A DNA stretch of 64,000 nt from G963676655 sp963676655 (GTDB taxonomy: Bacteria > Verrucomicrobiota > Lentisphaeria > Victivallales > Victivallaceae): contig CAXXKX010000003.1 in NCBI GenBank assembly GCA_963676655.2, forward strand, positions 3,100,001-3,164,000, read 5' to 3'. The stretch's first letter is position 1. Each line of letters begins with the position of its first letter. Positions 34,368-42,192 of this stretch are shown here, in pieces. The notes beneath the pieces are model-generated. The model saw nothing but the letters and a program-made list of their open reading frames with translations, was not told where the DNA came from and ran no database searches. The position numbers were made by a program, and so were the translations under genes.

Positions 34368-35021
34368 TTAACGGCTTCTTATCTCGTGCCATAGTTGCGG
34401 CTGATGAAAGCCTCCTGAAGGAAGTACCGAGGTCGAGGATATCTCCAGCTTCTGCATGTTTTGGTTGTAGTTATAGCGGCATACGGCGAAACGGCTTCCA
34501 TCGATATCGCCATTGCTTATACCGAGGCCTTCGAATGGGATTTCCATCAGCCCCATCCAGCCTTTGCAGTCAGGACGGTTGAATTTTTCCGCATAAGAGA
34601 AGAATCCGGATTCATAGAACTGGCTTTCAAAAGACACTTTACCGAACTGTTCAATGCTCGGGATACGCAGTTCGAGCGTCGCGCCTTCAGGCGTTAGATG
34701 CAGCTCGAAATATTCTTCATGTCCCGGAGCCTGAAAGAAAAATTCCATCACATCCCCTGTCTCCCAGGTACGGGTGTTTTTTCCGGTCGCCGGGTTGTAG
34801 ATATCCGAATCCTCAAAGCATGCGAAGACATAAAGGAACTGATCGCTTTTACCTAAAAAAGCAACGCCTTTTTCTTCCGGCAAGTTCGTTGAGCCAAGCT
34901 TGAACAGGTCAAGCACCTGATGGTCCGGACCAAGATCCCCGATATCGACTAATTCATACGATGACTCGGCCGAAACATTTTCCGGTCGGTCCTGCAAAAG
35001 GGTGTTTACTATCTTTTTCAT
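34368..35021 (-). CDS. CBM9-like sugar-binding domain protein
   Basis: 217 residues with no signal peptide. A beta-sandwich pattern with FLYVFACFEDSDIYNPATGK, TWETGDVMEFFFQAPG, YFELHLTPEGATLELRIPS and WMGLMEIPFEGLGIS matches the carbohydrate-binding family 9 / DOMON-like fold seen alone in many Lentisphaerota and Verrucomicrobia proteins. The W-x-x-G-D-x-x-E/F-F core is the family hallmark. Follows the GspE gene on the same strand by 51 bases. Being cytoplasmic, it may bind an imported sugar or act as an accessory domain; ligand unknown. Confidence 0.65.
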   Translation of the reverse strand: MKKIVNTLLQDRPENVSAESSYELVDIGDLGPDHQVLDLFKLGSTNLPEEKGVAFLGKSDQFLYVFACFEDSDIYNPATGKNTRTWETGDVMEFFFQAPGHEEYFELHLTPEGATLELRIPSIEQFGKVSFESQFYESGFFSYAEKFNRPDCKGWMGLMEIPFEGLGISNGDIDGSRFAVCRYNYNQNMQKLEISSTSVLPSGGFHQPQLWHEIRSR

Positions 35022-35072
35022 GATACATTCTTCTATTACTAGTATTTAGTTATTGTCCAGATGTTGTTTTTA

Positions 35073-36659
35073 TCATGCATTGATTGAGATTCTGGCGGCT
35101 TCTTGTTCGGTGGTGATGCCGTTCGCCACTTTCCGGGCGGCATCATCGGCCAGCGTGGTCATGCCGTTTTTACGGGCGATAGCGGCAATTTGCGTGCTGG
35201 ATTTACCAGCGATGACCGCAGAGCGAATTTCCTCGTCCATGGTCAACAGTTCAAAGACGCCGGTCCGGCCTTTGAAGCCGGTACCGGAACAGGTCCGGCA
35301 GCGTCCGCCGGTATAGTTGAAATTGGTTCCGGAACCTTTGCAGTCCGGACAGATAATCCGGACCAGCCGTTGTGACAACACTCCGAACAACGCGGATGAC
35401 ACCAGAAAGTTTTCCACACCAAGATCGAGCAGACGGGTAATGGCTCCGGCCGCATCATTAGTATGCAGGGTACTAAGTACCAGATGTCCGGTTAAGGCGG
35501 CGTTGATGGCGATGTCGGCGGTTTCTTTATCGCGGATTTCCCCGACCAGGATCACGTCCGGGTCCTGACGCACGATGTGGCGCAGTCCGGCGGCGAAGGT
35601 CAGACCGATCTGCGGATTAACCGGGATTTGCGAAAGCCGTTCGAACTGATATTCGACCGGATCTTCGATGGTGATTATCTTTCGTTTAACGCTGTCGATC
35701 CGGGATATGGCGCTGTAGAGCGTGGTGGTTTTCCCGCTGCCGGTCGGGCCGACCACCAGAATGATGCCATGCGGAATATTGATGAGTTTTTCGAACGAAG
35801 CGAACACTTCCGGCGACATGCCGATACCGGCCAGGTCGAATGAAATGCTGTCGCGGCTCAATAGGCGCAGGACGATGCTTTCGCCTTTCATGGTTGGAAC
35901 CGTACTGATACGCACATCAAATTCTCTGCCGCTCAGCCGGAAGCTGGTCCGGCCATCCTGTGGGCGGCGTGATTCGGCGATATTGAGCCCGCCGATCAGC
36001 TTGATACGGGAGACGATGGCCGGATACTGGTCCGGAGGACACTCCATAATCTCGATCAATTCGCCGTCCACCCGGAACCGGACGACCAGGCGTTCGGATT
36101 CGGGTTCGACATGGATATCGCTGGCCCGCATTTCCTGGGCGCGAATAAAGATATCATTGACAAGCCGAACTATTCTAGCCTCTCCGGCCAGAGCTCGCAA
36201 GGTGTCTTCAGATTCGTTATTCTGTGATATTTCATCGTCATCTTCTTTGTTGGTGTAGGCGGCAGTGATAAGACGTTCGATTAAGGTTTGACGGGCAAGT
36301 TCGAAGTGAATGTCAAGATCGGTAAATTTATTAAAGTGGTAGTAGATTTTAGCCGCCTGAAGCGGATCGGCGATTAATATTGTCAGTCCCGATTCATTCT
36401 GCTCATACGGAATGCATTGATAGCGGTTTAAAAACTCGGTATTAACTTCGGGTAATGGCGTAGGAACAAAAACATCCTGCTCGTCAAAGATCGGCAGACC
36501 GGAGGCTTGACAATATGCTCGAATTAATGCGTTTTCAGTAATAAAGCCTTCGCGGACCAACTCATAACCGGCAGAGAACTCAGGGGCATGAGGTGCCAGT
36601 TGTTTGAGTTGTTTTGTTATTGCTTCTCTAAGACGAGCAGGATGTAAATTCGGTAACAT
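35073..36659 (-). CDS. GspE/PilB-type secretion or pilus assembly ATPase
   Basis: 528 residues. An N-terminal MshEN-like domain is followed by the ATPase core: Walker A GPTGSGKT at residues 304-311, Asp box, Walker B DPDVILVGEIRD near 370-381 and His box (LSTLHTNDAAGAITRL). A zinc finger of two Cys pairs (CPDCKGSG and CRTCSGTGF, about 448-472) precedes GVFELL. Hexamers power type II secretion or type IV pilus extension at the inner membrane. Last core gene of the minus-strand operon that begins at 42154. No GspF/PilC partner is in the window. Confidence 0.95.
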   Translation of the reverse strand: MLPNLHPARLREAITKQLKQLAPHAPEFSAGYELVREGFITENALIRAYCQASGLPIFDEQDVFVPTPLPEVNTEFLNRYQCIPYEQNESGLTILIADPLQAAKIYYHFNKFTDLDIHFELARQTLIERLITAAYTNKEDDDEISQNNESEDTLRALAGEARIVRLVNDIFIRAQEMRASDIHVEPESERLVVRFRVDGELIEIMECPPDQYPAIVSRIKLIGGLNIAESRRPQDGRTSFRLSGREFDVRISTVPTMKGESIVLRLLSRDSISFDLAGIGMSPEVFASFEKLINIPHGIILVVGPTGSGKTTTLYSAISRIDSVKRKIITIEDPVEYQFERLSQIPVNPQIGLTFAAGLRHIVRQDPDVILVGEIRDKETADIAINAALTGHLVLSTLHTNDAAGAITRLLDLGVENFLVSSALFGVLSQRLVRIICPDCKGSGTNFNYTGGRCRTCSGTGFKGRTGVFELLTMDEEIRSAVIAGKSSTQIAAIARKNGMTTLADDAARKVANGITTEQEAARISINA

Positions 36660-36668
36660 TTTAATTAC

Positions 36669-36816
36669 TTATTTTTTAGTTTCTTCCGGTTTTGCCGCAG
36701 GAGCAGTTGTTTTTGTTGGAGCGACAGTTTTAGAACAGGCTGTTTTTCCCTTGATGCATTCGACTTTTTTCACGGTTACTTTGCGTGGAACCGACCTCGG
36801 AAGTTTCTTTTATTTC
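36669..36816 (-). pseudogene. Out-of-frame C-terminal tail of the DUF2059 gene
   Basis: Reading the minus strand one base back from the run AATAAAAG near 36805-36815 gives a further 47-residue, Lys/Pro/Thr/Ala-rich tail (VPRKVTVKKVECIKGK, KTVAPTKTTAPAAKPEE) ending at 36669. Its composition looks coding, unlike the in-frame end. Either a one-base deletion has cut the tail off or a -1 ribosomal frameshift adds it. Confidence 0.5.
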
Positions 36817-37294
36817 TGGAAGCGTCTTTGCCGCGCAGTTCCATCTGCATCTTACGCAGTTGCGGTATGATCTGACGATACTGATTCTGCATCAGTTGCA
36901 TCTCCTGACGCGCCAGGTTTTCCCGTTCCCGGAACAGCTTACCGGCCGGAGTCTTGTAAAACTCGATGATGCCTTTCATCTCATCGGCGGTGAAAGTTTT
37001 GGCGTACAGTTTGACGTAGGCGCCTTTCACTTTGTTCCAGTCGAAGGAGTCGTTGACTAGCTTGTCAATCTTCTGACGGTAGTCAATCAGCTTTTTAGCG
37101 TCGCAGTTACTGCCCATCCTAGATAACATCCGGTCATTCATCTGCATGATGCTCTTTTTGGAGTTTTCAATGTTTTGCGAGATCCCGGCCTGTTTCACCA
37201 GTTCCTCTGCCAGTTTATCCTTTTCGGATACTGGCGCTCCGGCAAAGGTACTCATAGCGGCAACAGCCAGCAATGCGGTTAAACTTTTCTTCAT
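36776..37294 (-). CDS. DUF2059 family periplasmic protein
   Basis: 172 residues with a signal peptide (cleavage near AGA, residue 19). The segment WNKVKGAYVKLYAKTFTADEMKGIIEFYKTPAGKLF holds the DUF2059 hallmark (YxxxFTxxEmxxiixFYxTPxGkk). The family's role is unclear; members are exported and helical. Placed between secretin and GspE genes, so possibly an assembly helper. The present end (RNFRGRFHAK) seems to result from a frame change; a coding-like tail follows out of frame. Confidence 0.8.
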   Translation of the reverse strand: MKKSLTALLAVAAMSTFAGAPVSEKDKLAEELVKQAGISQNIENSKKSIMQMNDRMLSRMGSNCDAKKLIDYRQKIDKLVNDSFDWNKVKGAYVKLYAKTFTADEMKGIIEFYKTPAGKLFRERENLARQEMQLMQNQYRQIIPQLRKMQMELRGKDASRNKRNFRGRFHAK

Positions 37295-37343
37295 GATTCG
37301 GTCCTTTCTTTGGTTTGTTGTAATTGCTATTTTTCTGAAAAAG

Positions 37344-39635
37344 TTAATTAACTTTTTGCTTAACTTTCTGTTCTTTCTTCACCAGCTTTTTACCTTCATC
37401 CGGATTCTGGAATTCGTGAATCGCCAGAACCGCTTCGCGGTACTGTCGCAGCAGTTTTTGCAACTTGCTCTTCTTCGTCACGATATGAGCGGTAATCATA
37501 ATGATCATTTCAGTTTTTTCAGAAACATTATTGGTATTTCCCAGCAGTCTACTGACCCACGGAATATCAATAATAAACGGTATACTGTCGAGGGTATCTT
37601 GTTTTTTCTCCCGGATCAAGCCGCCGATGATCATGGTTTGATTATTTTCAAGCGACATGGAAGTCTTTAACGTACGCTCCTGGATTTCAGGCGAATCGAT
37701 ATCGGATGTCTGATTCTCAATTGCATCGGAGACAACCTGCTCCAAATCAAGCGTGACCAACCCGTTCTGAGTCACATGCGGAGTGATCGTAAGAATAATT
37801 CCGGTATCAATATACTGGACATTCTGAAGCAAGGTCGTGCTGCTTGACTCGGTTGAAGACGTATCGCTCAGCTGCGAGGATATAACCGGAACCCTGTTCC
37901 CCACGGCGATTTTTGCTTCAGCGTGACTGACCACCAGCAGTTGCGGACTTGAAATAACTTTAGTCCGGTTACGCGTGGCGGTAGCTTTTATATAGGCATA
38001 TTTATCATCCGGACTATTGGGGTTGTATAAAAGGAAATTAGCCCCGTATTCAGTGGAACCGCCGGGGTTCAGGGACTTATAGTTTGTGCCTCCGGATGTT
38101 CCGGCGCTGTTGCCTAAAGATCCGGTAACATTGAACTCGGTCCCGAATTCGGAACTGTTATCCAAATTAACTTCCACCACTAAAACCTGAAGCAATACCT
38201 GCGACGGCGCGATGTCGAGCCGGTCCAGCACCGCTTTGATCATCGCGTAAGTCCGAGTCGAGGTCCGGAAGATCAGGCGGTTGTGAACCGCGTCGGCAAA
38301 GACTTTCACTTTGGTATTGAAAACATCTTTTTCCTCTTCATTGCCGTTCTTTGATTTTGATGAATATGTTTTGCTACCGCCTCCGCCGGAACTCTTAACC
38401 GACCTGGCGGCGCTTTCACTGCCGCTTTTTCCCGCAGATAATGAACTGCCCTCAAGATTAAACAGCACACTCAACGCCTGCACCAGATCCTCCGCTTTGT
38501 CATTGAAAACCTGATAGATAAAGACGTTTTCCTGCGCATCGTCGCTGGGTTGATCGAGTATCTCCAGCCAGCGCTGCAGTTCTTTCAAGGCATCATCCGT
38601 AGCCGCCACTCCGACGATTGTCTGCATCCGTTCGACCGTGGTCAGCTTGATCATTCCGGGACGCACCTTGTCCTTGTCCACCGCCACCGGGAAACCGAGC
38701 ATCGGCAGCAGCTTGCCAAGTTCCTCGGCGATATCCTTGGCCGAAGCGTTGACGCAGTGCATTACTATTCGATGTTCGCCTCTTGGCACTGGACGATCAA
38801 TCAGTCGCAGCAGTCGTCCCATTTTGCCGAGGTTTTCGGGAGACTCCACAATAATCAAACGGTTCTGGTCTTTCAGTTCCAGGATCGTCCCGCCCGGAGT
38901 CATAAAAGGTTTAACCTGAGCTGCGGCGGTTGCCGCTTCAGTATGGCGCAAATGGAAATCAAGCACACCGGCGCCTTTTGCCGCGCCTGTTTTGTCAAAA
39001 AGGTAATGATCCTCCGGCATTTTATCGATGGTCCGGATTGTCAGTGTTTGGTCGCCAGTCGGACTGAACCAGATGCCGGATAACAGCATGACGTTTTCAA
39101 AGACCTCCCAGATTTCGCGCTTTGTCAACTTTGCGCTTAACGCCATGGTCACCGTGCCTTTTAAGCCCGGATCACAAATGTAGCTGAAATCCAGCATGTC
39201 TGCAAATGCCGGAATAACGTCCATGACCGCGACCGAATTAAAGTTGAATTTTACCGCGATCTTCTTGTTGTCTTTAGCGCTCGTCCATGGCTCCTTGTCA
39301 AAGAACTTGATACCCTTGGACGCTTCTGCTGTTTTTTTATTTCGAGCGTTGAATACTTGCAGTTTACTTACATCTCCCACCGCTTTCTCTACAGAAGCAT
39401 AGTCTATTTTGTCGCCGGTAATACTGCGGCGGTCTTTCTTCTCGTCAACCACCAGGTCTTTCGGGAAAATATTAACCTCCAAATCCTTGTCCAGCTTCAG
39501 AGTCTTTTTCTTATCGAGTTTGGCCTTTTCATCTTCTATTATCTGACAGCCACAACACAATACAAGTATGCCTAGGCCGATCATAGCCAGAATCAGACTG
39601 AAAACTTCCTTAAAATATTCAGATATATTTTTCAC
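37344..39635 (-). CDS. Secretin of the GspD/PilQ family
   Basis: 763 residues. Signal sequence with a lipobox-like CCGC at about residues 27-30, so it may be a lipoprotein. N-terminal N0/STN-type domain (VMDVIPAFADMLDFSYICDPG), N1/N2-type repeats (VFNDKAEDLVQALSVLFNL with a Ser/Gly insertion) and the C-terminal secretin domain with VPVISSQLSDT, ITPHVTQNGLVTLDL, NNQTMIIGGLIREKK and IPWVSRLLGNT, the classical secretin signatures. Forms the outer-membrane pore. Overlaps the upstream gene by four bases. Confidence 0.92.
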   Translation of the reverse strand: MKNISEYFKEVFSLILAMIGLGILVLCCGCQIIEDEKAKLDKKKTLKLDKDLEVNIFPKDLVVDEKKDRRSITGDKIDYASVEKAVGDVSKLQVFNARNKKTAEASKGIKFFDKEPWTSAKDNKKIAVKFNFNSVAVMDVIPAFADMLDFSYICDPGLKGTVTMALSAKLTKREIWEVFENVMLLSGIWFSPTGDQTLTIRTIDKMPEDHYLFDKTGAAKGAGVLDFHLRHTEAATAAAQVKPFMTPGGTILELKDQNRLIIVESPENLGKMGRLLRLIDRPVPRGEHRIVMHCVNASAKDIAEELGKLLPMLGFPVAVDKDKVRPGMIKLTTVERMQTIVGVAATDDALKELQRWLEILDQPSDDAQENVFIYQVFNDKAEDLVQALSVLFNLEGSSLSAGKSGSESAARSVKSSGGGGSKTYSSKSKNGNEEEKDVFNTKVKVFADAVHNRLIFRTSTRTYAMIKAVLDRLDIAPSQVLLQVLVVEVNLDNSSEFGTEFNVTGSLGNSAGTSGGTNYKSLNPGGSTEYGANFLLYNPNSPDDKYAYIKATATRNRTKVISSPQLLVVSHAEAKIAVGNRVPVISSQLSDTSSTESSSTTLLQNVQYIDTGIILTITPHVTQNGLVTLDLEQVVSDAIENQTSDIDSPEIQERTLKTSMSLENNQTMIIGGLIREKKQDTLDSIPFIIDIPWVSRLLGNTNNVSEKTEMIIMITAHIVTKKSKLQKLLRQYREAVLAIHEFQNPDEGKKLVKKEQKVKQKVN

Positions 39636-40378
39636 TTTCCATGCCCCCTGTTACTGATATTTCTATTGTGATTGAGTCTATTTGGAGCCGCTATGCGGTT
39701 GACACTGCCTTTTGTGCCGAAGATACGCTTCTCCGGCAATACTGCGGCAGTCTTAGTAGTCGTTTCGGCGTCCTCAAGTTTCAGCTCAAAAGAATTACTG
39801 CCTTGAGCCAGCATAACCGATTCTTCCTTGATCTCCTTGACGCTGTAACCGCACGGCAGTTTATCGCCGATGCGGTAATAACAACTCTTGTTCGCGTCCG
39901 GCTTCTGCGGCGATGTTGCTGGTGTGCGAGTCGGCCGCCTTACAGTACGAGTTGCCGGGTGTCTGATTCCGCGTCCCCGGTAGTTTGATCTTGTTACATG
40001 TGATCGCGGCGCGGGATGATGTTTTGAATTATCAATAATGATCGCGCCAGATCTTTTACCCATTTGACATATCCCGACCAGCTTAAGGTTTAAATTAGTT
40101 GGCTTGGCCGGTGTTGCTGAGGGCTTTTTCTTTTCCGGCTTTTTAGGTTCTCCGCAACGTTTCGGATCAAATGGCTCCGCATCGATCACTTCATCAACCT
40201 CTTTGTTGCTAATTGTATCTTCGCTAGATATAACCTGTAAAATGGTACTTTTGCCGCTGTCCATTCTTATCGCATAGCTGGAGTAGTCCTTGCGCGGCGG
40301 CGTATCTTTATAGTAGCAATAACCAAAGTAGCTAACCGGTACCAATATTAGATTAAGCAGCAGGAGAATTCTTTTCAT
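39632..40378 (-). CDS. GspC/PilP-like linker protein
   Basis: 248 residues: an N-terminal membrane anchor (about residues 3-23), a Lys/Pro-rich spacer and a small beta domain in two pieces (LKLVGICQMGKRSGAIIID; YYRIGDKLPCGYSVKEIKEE). This is the homology-region pattern of GspC/PilP, which links the inner-membrane platform to the secretin. A His/Arg/Thr/Pro-rich insertion (RGRGIRHPATRTVRRPTRTP) interrupts the domain. ATGA-type overlaps with both neighbours. Confidence 0.7.
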   Translation of the reverse strand: MKRILLLLNLILVPVSYFGYCYYKDTPPRKDYSSYAIRMDSGKSTILQVISSEDTISNKEVDEVIDAEPFDPKRCGEPKKPEKKKPSATPAKPTNLNLKLVGICQMGKRSGAIIIDNSKHHPAPRSHVTRSNYRGRGIRHPATRTVRRPTRTPATSPQKPDANKSCYYRIGDKLPCGYSVKEIKEESVMLAQGSNSFELKLEDAETTTKTAAVLPEKRIFGTKGSVNRIAAPNRLNHNRNISNRGHGK

Positions 40379-40956
40379 TTGCGTTTCTCCTTGCGTCCGG
40401 CCAGCAGTTCGCGATTCTTTGCATTCATGCTGAACGAGCAGAATGTCGCGGTAAGACGTAGCTCGTCAGCGGATCGCGAAGATAAAGGCCGCAGACTGAA
40501 CCTGCGCCAGAATATATTTTTTTCGTTATCCGAAAGCGTTTTAAAGAAATTCATCATATTTTTCAGCGATCCGCTGGCAGTAAGATTTAACTGCCAACTG
40601 CTGCCGCAACGCAGTCTCGATTCACGTGGCGTGCCGATTGAACTAATGGTCAATTCACACTGTTTTGCCACGTCTTCAAGACTTTTGCGCAGACTTGCGG
40701 TCCCTTTTTCATTGATAAACTTACTACTTACAACTGTCCTGCAGCGATCAAGCCATTTTTCAGTTGATTTGCCTTCTTCCGTCTCTTTTCGCAACTCCCG
40801 TTTTACCCGTTTCAAGCGATCTATTTTTTGTTCGATAGCTTTCTGACTCGGATAAAGCTGCTTTATCACATCCCACCACAGGATTCCAGCGATTAAAACC
40901 AGAATGGAAGTGGCGCTTATACACATAATCATTTTTCTGGAAGGCTTACCGGACAT
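40375..40956 (-). CDS. PilO/GspM-like inner-membrane protein
   Basis: 193 residues from the ATG at 40956 (ribosome site GGGGG), overlapping the upstream gene by 11 bases. One membrane helix (about residues 11-30), a coiled coil (AIEQKIDRLKRVKRELRKETEE) and a ferredoxin-like periplasmic domain (LNLTASGSLKNMMNFFKTL) match PilO/GspM. It pairs with the PilN-like part of the next protein in the assembly platform. Confidence 0.75.
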   Translation of the reverse strand: MSGKPSRKMIMCISATSILVLIAGILWWDVIKQLYPSQKAIEQKIDRLKRVKRELRKETEEGKSTEKWLDRCRTVVSSKFINEKGTASLRKSLEDVAKQCELTISSIGTPRESRLRCGSSWQLNLTASGSLKNMMNFFKTLSDNEKNIFWRRFSLRPLSSRSADELRLTATFCSFSMNAKNRELLAGRKEKRK

Positions 40957-42154
40957 GTTTGCCCCCTTGAGGTGTTTTCTGGGCAAGTTTCATATAGATA
41001 TACTGCGAACCGTCACGATTACGGCGTTTGCGCACACTAACCGGATTAATAATCTTTGACCTTTTCAACTCAGCAAAACCATCTTTCCCGCCGGAATTTT
41101 TCAGTGTCAAATTAATCTGTCCATTGTACCCGGAAAAGTCGGTTACATAACTATCTTTCGGCAGCAATCCGGCAAATCCGGCCAGAGTTCTGCCGGGTCC
41201 TGATTTGCACTCGTCATACTGCTTAAAAAGATCCTGAAAATGTTTATGCAATTTTAAGTTCTTGATATTTTTCCGGCGTTGCCGGGCTAGCTTTTCCTCC
41301 GCGTTAGCTAGGGCTGAGCTTACCGCCTCATAATGCCGTTGACGTTCATTAACCCGCATAACCAGTCCCAGACTGCCGAATACTACTGTAATCAAAAATA
41401 AAATAACCGCTGCTGCCTGCAAAAAACGACTGCGCTTTATTTTCAAGTGTGATGGTGCGGACAAAGTCTTGATCAAGCCTTTTTCGCCATACCTGAAATA
41501 GCGTTCCGCCACCGACAAAGCCCCGGTATTTTCAAGATGGCTATCTCTTGCAACAACATCTTCATCTCTTCTCCAATTCGACGGCAGAATGTCTGATGTT
41601 CCGGTTGCGAGATTTTGACTCAACATAAAATTCGGTTCTACCTCCGGATAGTAGCACTCCTCAAACCCGGCCAGTGCCGGTGCTTCAACAAACGGATGCA
41701 TCCAGTAATCAAATTTGCATCCCGCCGCCGATAACTCTTCAAGCAACTCCTCCCATTCAACACGCGGTATCACGCAACAACGCGTTAAAACTTTATCATT
41801 GTGAATACTAATTTCCGGAAGCGTCCTGCCATACCAAACCATGTCGGCAAAGTTACCCGGCAAATGCGGCGGCAACTCGAACTCCAATCCCCCCGCCAAA
41901 TCCGCCCGATTCAACCGCGGCATAGCTAACTCCACTACCTCGGCTTTAGGTATCCCGCCTATTATAATTATCGGAGCATTCCGATAAGGCTTTACCTGTC
42001 TGAGCACTTGGCGTATCCGGTCACTCAACCGCGAATCTCCCTCCTGAACCGGACAATAAACCTCCTTCACCGGAATGATCTTCTTCCGAAGATATTCCAG
42101 CTTGAAAAAATCCACCTCTCCGCCATGCCCCAAACACAAGAGGTTCAGTTTCAT
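40946..42154 (-). CDS. GspL-like fusion of degenerate PilM and PilN domains
   Basis: 402 residues. The N-terminal 200 residues form a degenerate actin-like (PilM/GspL cytoplasmic) domain (NAPIIIIGGIPKAEVVELAMP). A membrane helix lies at about 250-270 (FLQAAAVILFLITVVFGSLGL), followed by a coiled coil and a small periplasmic domain (GYNGQINLTLKNSGGKDGFAEL) typical of PilN/GspL. First gene of the pilus/T2SS-like operon; 38 bases separate it from the symporter stop. The DNA just before its start can form an AT-rich hairpin (42155-42197). Confidence 0.75.
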   Translation of the reverse strand: MKLNLLCLGHGGEVDFFKLEYLRKKIIPVKEVYCPVQEGDSRLSDRIRQVLRQVKPYRNAPIIIIGGIPKAEVVELAMPRLNRADLAGGLEFELPPHLPGNFADMVWYGRTLPEISIHNDKVLTRCCVIPRVEWEELLEELSAAGCKFDYWMHPFVEAPALAGFEECYYPEVEPNFMLSQNLATGTSDILPSNWRRDEDVVARDSHLENTGALSVAERYFRYGEKGLIKTLSAPSHLKIKRSRFLQAAAVILFLITVVFGSLGLVMRVNERQRHYEAVSSALANAEEKLARQRRKNIKNLKLHKHFQDLFKQYDECKSGPGRTLAGFAGLLPKDSYVTDFSGYNGQINLTLKNSGGKDGFAELKRSKIINPVSVRKRRNRDGSQYIYMKLAQKTPQGGKHVR

Positions 42155-42192
42155 ATTAACAATTTTGGGGGTTCAGATTGTTTTTAAATTTG

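Noticed and set aside
38550..39083. 177-codon frame antisense to the secretin
   Set aside because: Shadow of the secretin gene; no independent signal.
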